A stretch of DNA of 33,128 nt from Streptomyces palmae (GCF_004684805.1 NZ_SRID01000029.1:1-33128); one strand, 5' to 3'. Positions 17,656 to 29,141 are shown, counted from the stretch's first letter. Translations and numbers: made by a program. The notes: generated by a model not told the origin, from the letters alone.

Positions 17656-17735
17656 GCGCCCTGAAGAGGTACTGGGAACCGCGCCCTGAAGGGGCGCGGA
17701 GAACTGCGCGACCAGTCACAGCCGACCCGCAGCCG
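17656..17735. repeat. Repeat-like palindromic element in the divIVA-ileS gap
   Basis: GCGCCCTGAAG occurs twice, at 17656-17666 and 17681-17691. The second copy forms a hairpin CGCGCCC-TGAAG-GGGCGCG (17680-17698) and runs on as GAGAACTGCGCGACCAG and a tail with GACCCGCAGCC. From memory this closely resembles a short intergenic sequence present in many copies in Streptomyces genomes; that is unverified here. The rest of the 384-base gene-free stretch holds only the two terminators. Confidence 0.5.
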
Positions 17736-17774
17736 AAATACCCCGCGCCCCCCAAGCCGCCCCCGCGGACGCGC

Positions 17775-20912
<3,138 letters not shown>

Positions 20913-20920
20913 CGCGGGGT

Positions 20921-21215
20921 TCCTCCGGCGGACACGTCGCTTTCGTTCCGTCGGAGGGACGAGAGCCTGTGCGCTCCCGCGGTACCACCCTCCTTGACCG
21001 CGGGCGGGCACGCCCGCGATCCCCTCATTGGGATCGCGAAGCCGGTTCTACTGACCCTGGGAGACCGATGGGCGGAGCCCACGGACCAGAGCGTTCTTCC
21101 GGCGGCTCCGGGGTGATCCTTCGCATCGCGCTCGCCCCCGGGCTCGCACCGTCCCCGGGTCGCTCATGGCTGCGTACGACGCTACTCGTCCCCATCCACG
21201 CCTTTCGCTGCTCCC
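20921..21215 (-). promoter_or_regulatory. ileS T-box riboswitch leader
   Basis: The T-box core AGGGTGGTACCGCG occurs exactly on the minus strand at 20991-20978. Upstream (higher coordinates) the RNA begins GGGGACGAGTAG, as T-box leaders do; an ATC at 21117-21115 in GAAGGATCACCCCGG is a plausible Ile specifier. Two exclusive pairings are visible. CCCTCC (20958-20953) can pair with GGAGGG (20993-20988) around the T-box, or CCTCCG (20957-20952) can pair with CGGAGG (20927-20922), which is the ileS ribosome site. That fits tRNA-gated translation, known for actinobacterial ileS leaders: uncharged tRNA-Ile frees the ribosome site. There is no U-run terminator. Outer limits are approximate. Confidence 0.9.
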
Positions 21216-21247
21216 CGAGCTCTCGGCTTCTCTCCGAGCCTTCGGCC

Positions 21248-21285
21248 GGGAGGTGCCCCAGAGCAGGGGGTGCTCCCACAGTGTA
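21248..21285 (-). promoter_or_regulatory. Possible ileS -10 box and imperfect inverted repeat
   Basis: On the minus strand TACACT (21285-21280) is a plausible -10 about 65 bases before the T-box leader; the -35 is poor. An imperfect inverted repeat (GGGAGGTGCCCC / GGGGGTGCTCCC, 21248-21277) follows at the start of the presumed transcript. 21290-21480 has no other feature I can support. Confidence 0.3.
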
Positions 21286-21501
21286 CGGGCCCTGGCGCAC
21301 CGTGCCGACCGGAATTCTCGGCTGCGCCGACCGGCCGTACGGGACCGCCCGAGCGGCTGGGGCGGAACGCCCGCGGGGCTGCGGGGCCCCGCCGCCCTCG
21401 TACCGGTCCGGGCCGCGGGTCAGCGGGGCGGTTTGGGCGGCGTGCCCCGTTGCCGCCCGCTCCGAGTCGATTTATCGTTCCGGCACGATGCGCGAGCACG
21501 A

Positions 21502-21514
21502 TCACAATATGTGA
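21502..21514 (+). promoter_or_regulatory. TCACA-ATA-TGTGA inverted repeat before ddbA
   Basis: A 5-bp inverted repeat around three bases, ending 13 bases before the start codon of the ddbA-like gene, in a local AT-rich patch (also TTTATCG near 21471). Its position over the ribosome-site region would suit a repressor or an mRNA effect. No promoter boxes could be assigned with confidence. Confidence 0.25.
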
Positions 21515-21527
21515 AGGGGCCGCGGCC

Positions 21528-22460
21528 ATGGTCGCCAAGAAGACCGCTTCGATCGAGCAGGTCACACCGGAGGACGCCCCGGGGCGGACCACCCGGCCGC
21601 GGGGTGCCGCGGCACGGCGGACGGCACCGGCGAAGAGGGCGCGCCCGTCGCCCGACGCGACGGCAGGCGAGGACCCGGCCCGTAAGGCCGCGGCCCGGGA
21701 GAACGGCGCGGCTCCGGCGAGGCGCGCCGCCACGAGGAAGGCGCCCGCGGAGAAGACGACCGCCCGGAAGCCGGCGTCGACGACCTCGGCCCGCACACCG
21801 GCGGCCCAGCGGCCGGCGGCGAAGGGGCCGGCGCGGAGGGCGGCGGGGCAGAGCGCCGCGAAGAAGACCCCGGCCGGGGACCGGACCTCGGACGTGAGGC
21901 GGCCCGCGGACGAACAGGGAGAGCCGGCCGCACCAGCTGAGGAAGCGGTGTCCGCGAAGCAGACGGGAGCCAGCACCGTGGCGCTGAAGAACACCCCCGA
22001 CCCGACGAGTCCGCAGCACCGGTCCCCGGACGGCGCGGGCGCCGCGCCCCCGAAGCGGGCCGCCCCCGGCGAGCTGGCGGTACGGGAGGGCGAGGAGCCC
22101 TGGACCCCCGCCGAGGTGGCCGAGGCCCGCGGCGGGCTGGAGCAGGACGCCCAGCGGCTGCGCACCGAGATCCTCTCGGCCGAGACGGCGATCAGCGGCC
22201 TGATGCGCGACTCGGGTGACGGCGCGGGCGACGACCAGGCCGACACCGGCACCAAGAACATCACCCGGGAGCACGAGCTGGCACTGGCCTCCAGCGCCCG
22301 CGAGCGGCTGCTCCAGACCGAGCGCGCCCTGGAACGGCTGGACGCCGGCACCTACGGGCTGTGCGAGAACTGCGGCAGGGCCATCGGGAAGGCCAGGATG
22401 CAGGCGTTCCCGCGCGCCACACTGTGCGTGGAGTGCAAACAGCGTCAGGAGCGCCGCTGA
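21528..22460 (+). CDS. ddbA: Histone H1-like / DksA fusion protein (DdbA-like)
   Basis: 310 residues from the ATG at 21528. The N-terminal 170 or so residues are a low-complexity Ala/Lys/Arg/Pro stretch like a histone H1 tail (RKAAAREN, ATRKAPAEKTTARKPA, QSAAKKTPAGDR). A helical hairpin follows (about 190-270: EVAEARGGLEQDAQRLRTEI, LASSARERLLQTERALERL). The end is a TraR/DksA four-cysteine zinc finger, C279-x2-C282 and C300-x2-C303 (YGLCENCGRAIGK, TLCVECKQRQERR). The same position next to ileS in S. coelicolor holds a bifunctional DNA-binding DksA-like protein linked to development and stress. The tail here is richer in Arg and Pro and poorer in Lys than I recall for that protein. DksA-type acidic loop residues were not verified. 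Confidence 0.85.
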   Translation: MVAKKTASIEQVTPEDAPGRTTRPRGAAARRTAPAKRARPSPDATAGEDPARKAAARENGAAPARRAATRKAPAEKTTARKPASTTSARTPAAQRPAAKGPARRAAGQSAAKKTPAGDRTSDVRRPADEQGEPAAPAEEAVSAKQTGASTVALKNTPDPTSPQHRSPDGAGAAPPKRAAPGELAVREGEEPWTPAEVAEARGGLEQDAQRLRTEILSAETAISGLMRDSGDGAGDDQADTGTKNITREHELALASSARERLLQTERALERLDAGTYGLCENCGRAIGKARMQAFPRATLCVECKQRQERR

Positions 22461-22537
22461 CCGCTCGTACGGGTGTGCCGTACGCTCGTCTCAGCCAGGC
22501 GGCGATCGGCGCCGGACGGAGACGTTGAGGGACGCAC

Positions 22538-23140
22538 GTGACAGAGGCGGAGCAGGCCATCGGAGTGCCAGACGCGGACAGCGGTGACGAGGCCGGAACG
22601 GCGGCGGACGCCGCACGGACGGGGGCGGGGCAGCCGGAGGCCGCGGCGGGCAACCGCCGGCGGCAGATCGTGGTGCTGCTGTCGGTGGCCGCCTTCGCGT
22701 ACCTGTTGGACCTGGTCAGCAAGCTGCTGGTGGTGGCGCACCTGGAGCACCACGCACCGGTCGAGCTGCTCGGCAGCTGGCTGCAGCTTGAGGTGATCCG
22801 CAACAGGGGGGCGGCCTTCGGTTTCGGTGAGGCGATGACCATCGTCTTCACGGTGATCGCCGCCGTGGTGATAGCGGTGATCGCACGGATCGCCCGCAAG
22901 CTGTACAGCCTGCCGTGGGCCATCGCGCTGGGCATGCTGCTCGGCGGTGCCTTCGGCAACCTCACCGACCGGCTCTTCCGCAGCCCCGGCGGGCTCCAGG
23001 GCGCGGTGGTGGACTTCATCGCCCCCGCGCACTTCGCGGTCTTCAACCTGGCCGACTCGGCGATCGTCTGCGGTGGCTTCCTGATCGTGATCCTCTCCTT
23101 CCGGGGCCTGGACCCGGACGGCACCATCCACCGCGACTGA
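22538..23140 (+). CDS. lspA: Lipoprotein signal peptidase LspA
   Basis: Membrane aspartyl protease that cleaves prolipoprotein signal peptides after lipidation. 200 residues from the GTG at 22538, preceded by GAGGGA. A 40-residue acidic, Ala/Gly-rich cytoplasmic tail, usual in Streptomyces, precedes four membrane segments. Conserved blocks: [31 protein letters not shown] with D144 and [12 protein letters not shown] with D173; the two aspartates are the catalytic pair. Located between ddbA and rluD, as in other Streptomyces. Confidence 0.95.
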   Translation: MTEAEQAIGVPDADSGDEAGTAADAARTGAGQPEAAAGNRRRQIVVLLSVAAFAYLLDLVSKLLVVAHLEHHAPVELLGSWLQLEVIRNRGAAFGFGEAMTIVFTVIAAVVIAVIARIARKLYSLPWAIALGMLLGGAFGNLTDRLFRSPGGLQGAVVDFIAPAHFAVFNLADSAIVCGGFLIVILSFRGLDPDGTIHRD

Positions 23141-23144
23141 GCGG

Positions 23145-23296
23145 CCGGGTACGGCACCGTCCACCGCTGCTGACCCCGTCCCCGCACGGCACCGGGCCAC
23201 CGGGCCGAGCCGTCCGGGTACGGGGCGCCCGCCACCGGGCCGGGCCTCCCCGGTACGGTGCCGCCCGCCGCGGCTGACCCCGCCGGGTACGGGGCG
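23145..23296 (+). repeat. CCGGGTACGG at 69-bp spacing in the lspA-rluD gap
   Basis: CCGGGTACGG starts at 23145, 23214 and 23283, exactly 69 bases apart; the last two copies share 14 bases (CCGGGTACGGGGCG). Intervening sequence is only loosely similar. GCTGACCCCG also occurs twice (23169, 23273). It may be a decayed tandem repeat. The 239-base gap otherwise holds only the rluD promoter candidate. Confidence 0.45.
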
Positions 23297-23367
23297 GGCG
23301 CCGCTCCGGAGGGGCTCGTGGGCCGTCCGCGGTAAGACGGCTGTGCGAGAGCCGCCGCGCGGTCCGG

Positions 23368-23382
23368 CATACTCGACGGGTG
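23368..23382 (+). promoter_or_regulatory. Probable -10 of a leaderless rluD transcript
   Basis: CATACT (23368-23373) ends 6 bases before the GTG start of rluD at 23380, and no ribosome site is present. This fits a leaderless mRNA beginning at the start codon, frequent in Streptomyces. The -35 is weak. Confidence 0.4.
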
Positions 23383-24321
23383 AGCACGATTCCCGAGATC
23401 CGTACCCTGCCCGTGCCCGAGGGCCTCGAAGGCGAGCGTGTCGACGCCGCCATCGCCCGTATGTTCGGCTTCTCCCGGACCAAGGCGGCCGAGCTCGCCG
23501 CGTCCGGGAAGGTCCAGGTGGACGGCAGCGTCGCCGGAAAGTCCGACCGGGTGACCGGCGGGGCCTGGCTCGAAGTCGAGATGCCGCAGGCCGCGCAGCC
23601 GGTGCGGATCGTCGCCGAGCCGGTCGAGGGCATGGAGATCGTGCACGACGACGAGGACATCGTGGTGATCGTCAAGCCGGTCGGGGTGGCCGCCCACCCC
23701 AGCCCCGGCTGGAGCGGTCCCACCGTGATCGGCGGGCTGGCCGCGGCCGGCTACCGGATCTCCACCTCCGGCGCGGCCGAGCGGCAGGGCATCGTCCACC
23801 GGCTGGACGTGGGCACCTCCGGGCTGATGGTGGTGGCCAAGTCGGAGCGCGCCTACACGCTGCTCAAGCAGCAGTTCCGGGAGCGGGTCGTGGACAAGCG
23901 CTACCACGCCCTGGTGCAGGGCCACCCGGATCCGCTCAGCGGCACCATCGACGCGCCGATCGGCCGCCACCCCACCCACGACTACAAGTGGGCCGTCACC
24001 GCCGAGGGCAAGCCCAGCGTCACCCACTACGACCTCATCGAGGCGTTCCGCGCCGCCAGCCTGCTGGACATCAAGCTGGAGACCGGACGCACCCACCAGA
24101 TCCGGGTGCACATGGCCGCCCACCGGCACCCCTGCGTGGGCGACATGACCTACGGCGCCGACCCCACGCTGGCCAAGCGGCTGAGGATCACCCGCCAGTG
24201 GCTGCACGCGGTGCGCCTGGGCTTCGAGCACCCGGCGGACGGCGGCTGGGTGGAGTTCCAGAGCGCCTACCCCGAGGACCTCCAGCACGCGCTGGACACC
24301 GTCCGGGCGGAGAGCGCCTAG
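23380..24321 (+). CDS. rluD: 23S rRNA pseudouridine synthase, RluD/RluA family
   Basis: RluA-family pseudouridine synthase modifying 23S rRNA. 313 residues from the GTG at 23380. An N-terminal S4 RNA-binding domain (about 15-70: [29 protein letters not shown]) is followed by the catalytic domain, with the aspartate D143 in [18 protein letters not shown]. Other family blocks: [30 protein letters not shown] and [12 protein letters not shown]. Annotated as RluD by architecture and by its fixed position after lspA; the exact uridine targets cannot be told from sequence. Confidence 0.92.
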   Translation: MSTIPEIRTLPVPEGLEGERVDAAIARMFGFSRTKAAELAASGKVQVDGSVAGKSDRVTGGAWLEVEMPQAAQPVRIVAEPVEGMEIVHDDEDIVVIVKPVGVAAHPSPGWSGPTVIGGLAAAGYRISTSGAAERQGIVHRLDVGTSGLMVVAKSERAYTLLKQQFRERVVDKRYHALVQGHPDPLSGTIDAPIGRHPTHDYKWAVTAEGKPSVTHYDLIEAFRAASLLDIKLETGRTHQIRVHMAAHRHPCVGDMTYGADPTLAKRLRITRQWLHAVRLGFEHPADGGWVEFQSAYPEDLQHALDTVRAESA

Positions 24322-24459
24322 CACCTGGCGGGATCCCGGGCCGCCGCAGTGCGGGGAGGCACCTGACCGGAGCGATGGGGACCCTCGTCGCGGTGCCGGG
24401 CCGGAGGCCGCGTGGCAGGGTGGAACCCTGATCCGCAGACCCAGCCCGGAGGGCCCCGC

Positions 24460-26052
24460 GTGGACCAGCTAGCGCTGCTGTTCGCCCTGATCCTCGGGTG
24501 CGTGGTGACCGTGCCCCTGGGGGAACGGCTGGGGCTGCCCGCCCCGGTCCTGATGACCCTGCTGGGCATCGTGCTGGCGCTGCTGCCGTTCATCCCCAAC
24601 GTCGCCGTACAGCCCGACTTCATCCTGCCGCTGGTGCTGCCACCCCTGCTGTACGCCGCGGTGCAGCGCACCTCCTGGCGGCAGTTCCTGGCCAACAAGC
24701 GGGCCATCTTCCTGCTCGCGGTGGCCCTGGTGTTCGTCACCACGGCCGTGGTGGCGGTGGTGGCGCACGCGGTGGTGCCGAACCTGACGGTGGCCGGGGC
24801 GCTGGTGCTGGGCGCGCTGGTGGCACCCCCCGACCCGGTCGCCGCCACGGCGGTCGCCGGCAAGCTGGGCCTGCCGCGGCGCATGGTCTCGCTGCTGGAG
24901 GGCGAGGGACTGTTCAACGACGTGACCGCCATCGTGCTGTACCACGTGGCGCTGCTCGCGGCGGTCAGCGGTTCGTTCTCGCTGCCCAGCGCCGCCATCG
25001 CGCTGGTGCTCTCGGCCGTGGTCGCGGTCGCCGTCGGGCTGGCGCTGGGCTGGGTGGCGAACAAGCTGATGGGCCTGCTGGAGGACCCGACCCTCCAGGT
25101 GGGGCTGACCCTGCTGATGCCCTTCGTCGCCTATGTGCTGGCCGAGGAGTTCCACGGCTCCGGAGTGCTGGCGGTGCTCACCTCCGCGATGTTCCTGGCC
25201 GAGCACGCGGTGGACCCGGACGACGTCCAGGGACGGCTGACCGCCACCGCGTTCTGGGAGGTGGTCGACACCCTGATCACCGGGGTGGCCTTCGGCCTGA
25301 TCGGCCTGGAACTGCACAACGTGACCAGCACCGCGGAGCGGCGCTGGCAGACCCTGCTGGGCTACGGCGCGATCGTGGTCGCCGTGGTGGTCGTGGTCCG
25401 CCTGCTGTGGCTGCTGCCCGCCGCCTGGCTGGCCAAGCGCCTGCACCAGCGGCGCGACGTGGACGAGGACATCCCGCTCACCTGGCAGGAGACCGTGGTG
25501 ATGTGGTGGGCGGGGATGCGCGGGGTGGCCTCGGTGGCGCTGGCCCTGGCCATCCCCTTCACGGTGGACAGCGGAAAGGACTTCCCGGCCCGCGACGAGA
25601 TCCTCTTCATCGCCTTCTCGGTGGTGCTGGCCACCCTGCTCATCCAGGGCCTCACCCTGCCCTGGCTGGTCCGCCGGCTGCGGGTGAGCGCGGACGCGGC
25701 CCGTGAGGAGGCCATGGAACGCGAGCTGGCCCACCGGGTACTGGCGGCCGGCCGGCAGCGGCTGCGGGAGATCGAGCGAGTAGAGGACCTGCCCGAGGAG
25801 CTGGTCCAGCTGCTCGCCCGCCGGGTCTACGACCTCGGGGCGCGGATCTCCCCGGACATCGTGGACGAGGACCGCCGCGAGGCCCATGAGCAGCGGGTGG
25901 AGCGGACCAGACACGCCCAGCGCATCGAGGGGGAGCTGCTGTCCGCGGCCCGGCGCGAGGTACTGGCCGCGCGCAGCGACCCGGAGTTCGACCCGGAGGT
26001 CGCCGACCGGGTGCTGCGCCATCTGGACATGCGCAGCCTGCGGTTGCGCTGA
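24460..26052 (+). CDS. Na+/H+ antiporter, CPA1 (NhaP-like) family
   Basis: Sodium/proton exchanger of the plasma membrane, for pH and salt balance. The GTG at 24460 (VDQLALLFALILGCVVTV) follows GGAGGG at ideal distance and gives 530 residues; an in-frame GTG at 24412 lacks such a site. About 12 membrane segments up to residue 410 or so. The CPA1 core shows VAPPDPVAATAVAGKLGLPR, LEGEGLFNDVTAIVLYHVAL and GMRGVASVALALAIPF; the DP and ND pairs are ion-binding positions in this family. The C-terminal 120 residues are a charged, Arg/Glu-rich cytoplasmic domain. A CAGGGT-GGA-ACCCTG inverted repeat (24416-24430) lies just upstream and could be an operator. Confidence 0.9.
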   Translation: MDQLALLFALILGCVVTVPLGERLGLPAPVLMTLLGIVLALLPFIPNVAVQPDFILPLVLPPLLYAAVQRTSWRQFLANKRAIFLLAVALVFVTTAVVAVVAHAVVPNLTVAGALVLGALVAPPDPVAATAVAGKLGLPRRMVSLLEGEGLFNDVTAIVLYHVALLAAVSGSFSLPSAAIALVLSAVVAVAVGLALGWVANKLMGLLEDPTLQVGLTLLMPFVAYVLAEEFHGSGVLAVLTSAMFLAEHAVDPDDVQGRLTATAFWEVVDTLITGVAFGLIGLELHNVTSTAERRWQTLLGYGAIVVAVVVVVRLLWLLPAAWLAKRLHQRRDVDEDIPLTWQETVVMWWAGMRGVASVALALAIPFTVDSGKDFPARDEILFIAFSVVLATLLIQGLTLPWLVRRLRVSADAAREEAMERELAHRVLAAGRQRLREIERVEDLPEELVQLLARRVYDLGARISPDIVDEDRREAHEQRVERTRHAQRIEGELLSAARREVLAARSDPEFDPEVADRVLRHLDMRSLRLR

Positions 26053-26145
26053 GCTGGCCGTGCCGGGGGAGCGGTGGCCCGCGGCACCGCGCCGACCTGG
26101 CACGATGGAGCCGATCCAGTCACCATCGAGAGGGAAGTGACAGCC

Positions 26146-26754
26146 GTGCCGGCCTCCTCCGCATCCTCCGGGCCCGTCCCGGTCCTTCTTCTGCACTCGG
26201 CGTACGGGCTGCGCCCGGCCGTGCACGCCGCCGCGGACCGGCTGCGCGCCGCCGGGTTCGAGGTGCATGTGCCCGATCTGTACGAGGACCAGCCGGTGCG
26301 GATCGCCGAGACCGTCGAGGACGGCATGGAGATCAAGGAGAAGATCGGCCATGAGGAGCTGCTGCGGCGCGCGGTGGTGGCCGCGGCGCCGCTCTCCGAG
26401 CGCGGGGTGATCTACGCCGGGTTCTCGCTGGGCGGCTCGCTGGCGCAGAACCTCGCGCTGGCCGACGAGAAGGCGCGCGGGCTGCTGCTGCTGCACGGCA
26501 CCTCGGACATCGCCGAGGACGCGTCCACCGACGGGCTGCCGGTGCAGCTGCATGTGGCGGACCCGGACCCGTTCGAGCCGCACGACTGGCTGAACGCCTG
26601 GTACCTGCGGATGGGCCGGGCGGGGGCCGATGTGGAGGTCTTCCGCTATCCGGGCGCGGGCCACCTCTACACCGACCCGGAGCTGGCCGACTTCGACGAG
26701 GAGGCGGCGGAGGCCACCTGGCGGGTGGCGCTGGCCTTCCTGGCCGAGCTGTGA
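26146..26754 (+). CDS. Dienelactone hydrolase family protein
   Basis: Alpha/beta hydrolase of the dienelactone hydrolase group. Of three in-frame starts, the GTG at 26146 is best placed after GAGAGGGAA (9 bases); it gives 202 residues. The catalytic triad is readable: nucleophile S94 in YAGFSLGGSLAQ, D139 in HVADPDPFEP, H173 in YPGAGHLYTD. Classical dienelactone hydrolases use Cys as nucleophile; Ser here points to an esterase-like member. The substrate is unknown. The same neighbourhood in S. coelicolor carries a similar gene. Upstream is the antiporter; a terminator follows and phoD converges from the right. Confidence 0.85.
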   Translation: MPASSASSGPVPVLLLHSAYGLRPAVHAAADRLRAAGFEVHVPDLYEDQPVRIAETVEDGMEIKEKIGHEELLRRAVVAAAPLSERGVIYAGFSLGGSLAQNLALADEKARGLLLLHGTSDIAEDASTDGLPVQLHVADPDPFEPHDWLNAWYLRMGRAGADVEVFRYPGAGHLYTDPELADFDEEAAEATWRVALAFLAEL

Positions 26755-26798
26755 CGCACCCGGCGGCGGCCCGGCCGGCCGCACGCTGACGCACCGAG

Positions 26799-26831
26799 CG
26801 GCCCGCCCAGCCTGACGGGCTGAGCGGGCCG
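26799..26831 (+). terminator. Terminator after the dienelactone-hydrolase-like gene
   Basis: CGGCCCGC-c-CAGCC (26799-26812) pairs with GGCTG-a-GCGGGCCG (26818-26831): 13 base pairs with one C/A mismatch around loop TGACG. It begins about 45 bases after the stop and lacks a U-run, as is common in Streptomyces. Confidence 0.65.
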
Positions 26832-26888
26832 GGAGCCGGGGTCCCCGCGGCCGGTCAGCGGGGTGCGGCGCCCCGGGGCCCGGTGGGC

Positions 26889-26907
26889 ACGGCCCGCACG
26901 GGGCCGT
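26889..26907 (-). terminator. Hairpin at the phoD stop codon (minus strand)
   Basis: ACGGCCC (26889-26895) and GGGCCGT (26901-26907) form a perfect 7-bp stem with a 5-base loop, beginning at the last base of the phoD stop codon. Probably a short terminator or 3' stabiliser. Confidence 0.45.
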
Positions 26908-28544
26908 CAGCGCACGGGCTGGTCCACGCGCTCCACGCGCTGGGTGCCGGCGAGGGTGCGGTAGGAGCGGGCCCAGCTGGAGGTGGCCTTCGGGTCCGTC
27001 TTGTCCGACAGCGTGTAGTAGTCCATCTGGGTGCGCTCGGCGGTCACGTCGAGCACCCCGTAGCCATGGCTGTCCAGGTCCACCCACTTCACATGGCGGT
27101 TGGCGGCCTTGACCGCGGCGGCGGCCACCAGGGACACCGTCTGCGGCGCCACGTGCAGGATGTCGTCGATGTTGTCGGAGGTCACCGAGGTGACCACGAA
27201 CTCGGTCGCCGCGGACCGGGACAGCGGATAGGTGGCGGCCGTCACCGGTACGTCGCTGGCCCACGCCGTGTGGATGTCGCCGGTGAGGAAGACGGTGTTG
27301 TCGATGCCGCGGTCGGTCAGATGGGCCAGCAGTTCGCGCCGGTCGTCGGTGTAGCCGTCCCACTGGTCCGCGTTGACGGCCAGCCCCTCCTTGGGCAGCC
27401 CCAGCAGTTCGGCGAGCGGGCCCAGCAGATAGGCCGGTACGGACCCGAAGGCCACCGGCGAGATCATCACCGAGTTGCCCACCAGCTGCCAGGTGGCGCC
27501 GGAGGAGGCCAGCCCGGACTTCAGCCAGTCGAGCTGGGCCCGCCCGATGATCGTCCGGTCCGGGTCGTCCACCGCGCCGCTGCCCGCCTTGGCCTGCTGC
27601 GAGCGGAAGGAGCGCAGGTCCAGCAGGTGCAGATCGGCCAGGGTGCCGAAGCGCAGCCGGCGGTAGGTGGTGCCCTCGATGGAGGGCCGCACCGGCATCC
27701 ACTCGAAGTACGCCTGCTTGGCCGCGGCGACCCGCTGGGCCCAGTCGCCCTCGGTGCCCGGTGTGTGGTTCTCCGCCCCGCCCGACCAGGTGTCGTTGGC
27801 GAACTCGTGGTCGTCCCAGATCGCGATGGTGGGAACGGCCTGGTGCAGCGCCTGGAGGTCGGCGTCGGTCTTGTAGCGGCCGTGCCGGGTGCGGTAGTCG
27901 GCCAGGGTGGTGATCTCGTGGGTGGGGGCGTGCTGCCGCACCACGTACTGCGCCGCCGGGTACGCGCCGCTGGCGTACTCGTAGATGTAGTCGCCGAGGT
28001 GCAGCACCGCGTCCAGGTCGCGGCGGGCGGCCAGATGGCGGTAGGCGGAGAAGTAGCCGGCCTCCCAGTTGGCGCAGGAGACCACGCCGAAGCGGATGCC
28101 GCCGGACGCGCCCGGCGCGGGCGCGGTGCGGGTGCGCCCGACCGGTGAGGCCGCCCCGTCGGCGGTGAACCGGTACCAGTAGTCGGTGGCCGGCCGCAGG
28201 CCGCGTACGTCGGCCTTGACGGTGTGGTCGGAGGCGGCCGAGGCGGTGACCGAGCCCTGGGCCACCACCGCGTCGAACGCGGCGTCGGTGGCGATCTGCC
28301 AGCCGACCTGGAGTGCCCCGCCCCGGCCGGAACCCGGCTCGGCGCCGGGCTCCGGGGTGACCCGGGTCCACAACAGGATCCCGTCCGGAAGCGGGTCGCC
28401 GGAGGCGACACCGTGCAGGAACTGCGGGCCCCCGCTCGCGGCGCGCGCGGAGGGGAGGCCGGTGACGAGCGGCAGGGCGGCCGCGGTGGCGGCCACGGCC
28501 GTGACGGCGGCACGGCGCGATATGGAGTCATGGCGAGGAGTCAC
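26907..28544 (-). CDS. phoD: Secreted alkaline phosphatase/phosphodiesterase PhoD
   Basis: PhoD-family metallophosphoesterase exported by the Tat pathway to release phosphate from organic esters. The GTG at 28544 gives 545 residues and puts a twin-arginine signal at the N-terminus: [20 protein letters not shown] with R10-R11, likely cut after PSARA. An N-terminal PhoD domain ([31 protein letters not shown]) precedes the catalytic core: [44 protein letters not shown] and [13 protein letters not shown], the Fe/Ca-binding motifs of the family. No ribosome site is clear; TAGGGT (28558-28553) lies 8 bases upstream, so the transcript may be leaderless. The known Streptomyces homologue is under PhoR-PhoP control. 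Confidence 0.94.
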   Translation of the reverse strand: MTPRHDSISRRAAVTAVAATAAALPLVTGLPSARAASGGPQFLHGVASGDPLPDGILLWTRVTPEPGAEPGSGRGGALQVGWQIATDAAFDAVVAQGSVTASAASDHTVKADVRGLRPATDYWYRFTADGAASPVGRTRTAPAPGASGGIRFGVVSCANWEAGYFSAYRHLAARRDLDAVLHLGDYIYEYASGAYPAAQYVVRQHAPTHEITTLADYRTRHGRYKTDADLQALHQAVPTIAIWDDHEFANDTWSGGAENHTPGTEGDWAQRVAAAKQAYFEWMPVRPSIEGTTYRRLRFGTLADLHLLDLRSFRSQQAKAGSGAVDDPDRTIIGRAQLDWLKSGLASSGATWQLVGNSVMISPVAFGSVPAYLLGPLAELLGLPKEGLAVNADQWDGYTDDRRELLAHLTDRGIDNTVFLTGDIHTAWASDVPVTAATYPLSRSAATEFVVTSVTSDNIDDILHVAPQTVSLVAAAAVKAANRHVKWVDLDSHGYGVLDVTAERTQMDYYTLSDKTDPKATSSWARSYRTLAGTQRVERVDQPVR

Positions 28545-28605
28545 GGACGCAAACCCTACTGCCAAGTAGGTCAAAAAGCGCCCAACGGACGGGCTTCTCC
28601 CGAGA

Positions 28606-28665
28606 GTTGTCCCACCGGTCACCCGTCCCCACTCTCAAGCGAAAGTGCTTCACCTCCCGTTCATC
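28606..28665. promoter_or_regulatory. Possible PHO boxes upstream of phoD
   Basis: PhoP of Streptomyces binds 11-bp direct repeats with a GTTCACC-like core. On the plus strand there are two pairs at 11-bp spacing: GTTGTCC (28606) with GGTCACC (28617), and CTTCACC (28648) with GTTCATC (28659). They lie 60-120 bases upstream of the phoD start. The match is imperfect, so this is a candidate based on position and gene function. Confidence 0.4.
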
Positions 28666-28779
28666 GGGGCGTGACCCGGGATGCGCTCCGGACGGGCCAT
28701 GGGATGATCTCGGCCGCGTGAGCCCGTGTCCCGAGTCGGCGGCCGTCAGGTCACCGCTCCACCGGGTCGGGCGTGACCT

Positions 28780-29133
28780 TCATGTCTCCGTGGGCTCCTG
28801 ATCGTCGTGTTCTTGCTCCTGCGCCCAGGTGGTCGCCCACTCGTCGAGCGGACGGAGGGCGTGACCGAGTGCTGTCCCCAGCCGAGTGAGCTCATAGCCA
28901 TCGGCCGAGGGGGCGATGATCCCGCTCGACGCGAGTTCGCGGAGCCGCTGGTAGAGGACGCTGGACGACATCCCTTCGCACCGTGCCAGCAGCGCGCGGG
29001 CACCGAGCGGACCCGCACGCAGCTCCCAGAGGATGCGCAGCGCCCACCGACGGCCGAACAGGTCCAGCGCGGCCATGAGGGGACGGCCGGTCGTCGATCC
29101 ACGAACCGGTGTTCCTGGGCGCGGCGTCGGCAT
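28780..29133 (-). CDS. HxlR-family winged-helix regulator
   Basis: 117-residue DNA-binding protein of the HxlR family (MarR-like dimeric winged helix), which often responds to aldehydes, quinones or redox stress. The ATG at 29133 has AAGGAGG closely upstream. Family pattern: RPLMAALDLFGRRWALRILW, ELRAGPLGARALLARCEGMS, SSVLYQRLRELASSGIIAPS, GYELTRLGTALGHALRPLDE, followed by a short acidic tail. The single Cys, in LLARCEGMS, sits where redox-sensing members have theirs. Divergent from the EthD/PhzF genes and separated from them by two matching palindromes, so it probably represses itself and that unit. The ligand cannot be inferred. Confidence 0.9.
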   Translation of the reverse strand: MPTPRPGTPVRGSTTGRPLMAALDLFGRRWALRILWELRAGPLGARALLARCEGMSSSVLYQRLRELASSGIIAPSADGYELTRLGTALGHALRPLDEWATTWAQEQEHDDQEPTET

Positions 29134-29141
29134 GGCCCTCC

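Noticed and set aside
20930..21000. Intrinsic terminator controlled by the ileS T-box
   Set aside because: No GC stem followed by a U-run lies between the T-box and the start codon; the alternative pairing instead covers the ribosome site.
24469..28371. 1300-codon open frame on the minus strand
   Set aside because: It runs antisense to the antiporter and hydrolase genes, and then out of frame through phoD. Long spurious open frames are expected in very GC-rich DNA, and its composition (Gly/His/Arg/Gln-rich) is not protein-like.
28553..28574. TTGACC/TAGGGT as a standard phoD promoter
   Set aside because: The two boxes are only 10 bases apart, too close for a normal sigma-70-type promoter; only the -10-like box was kept as a possibility.
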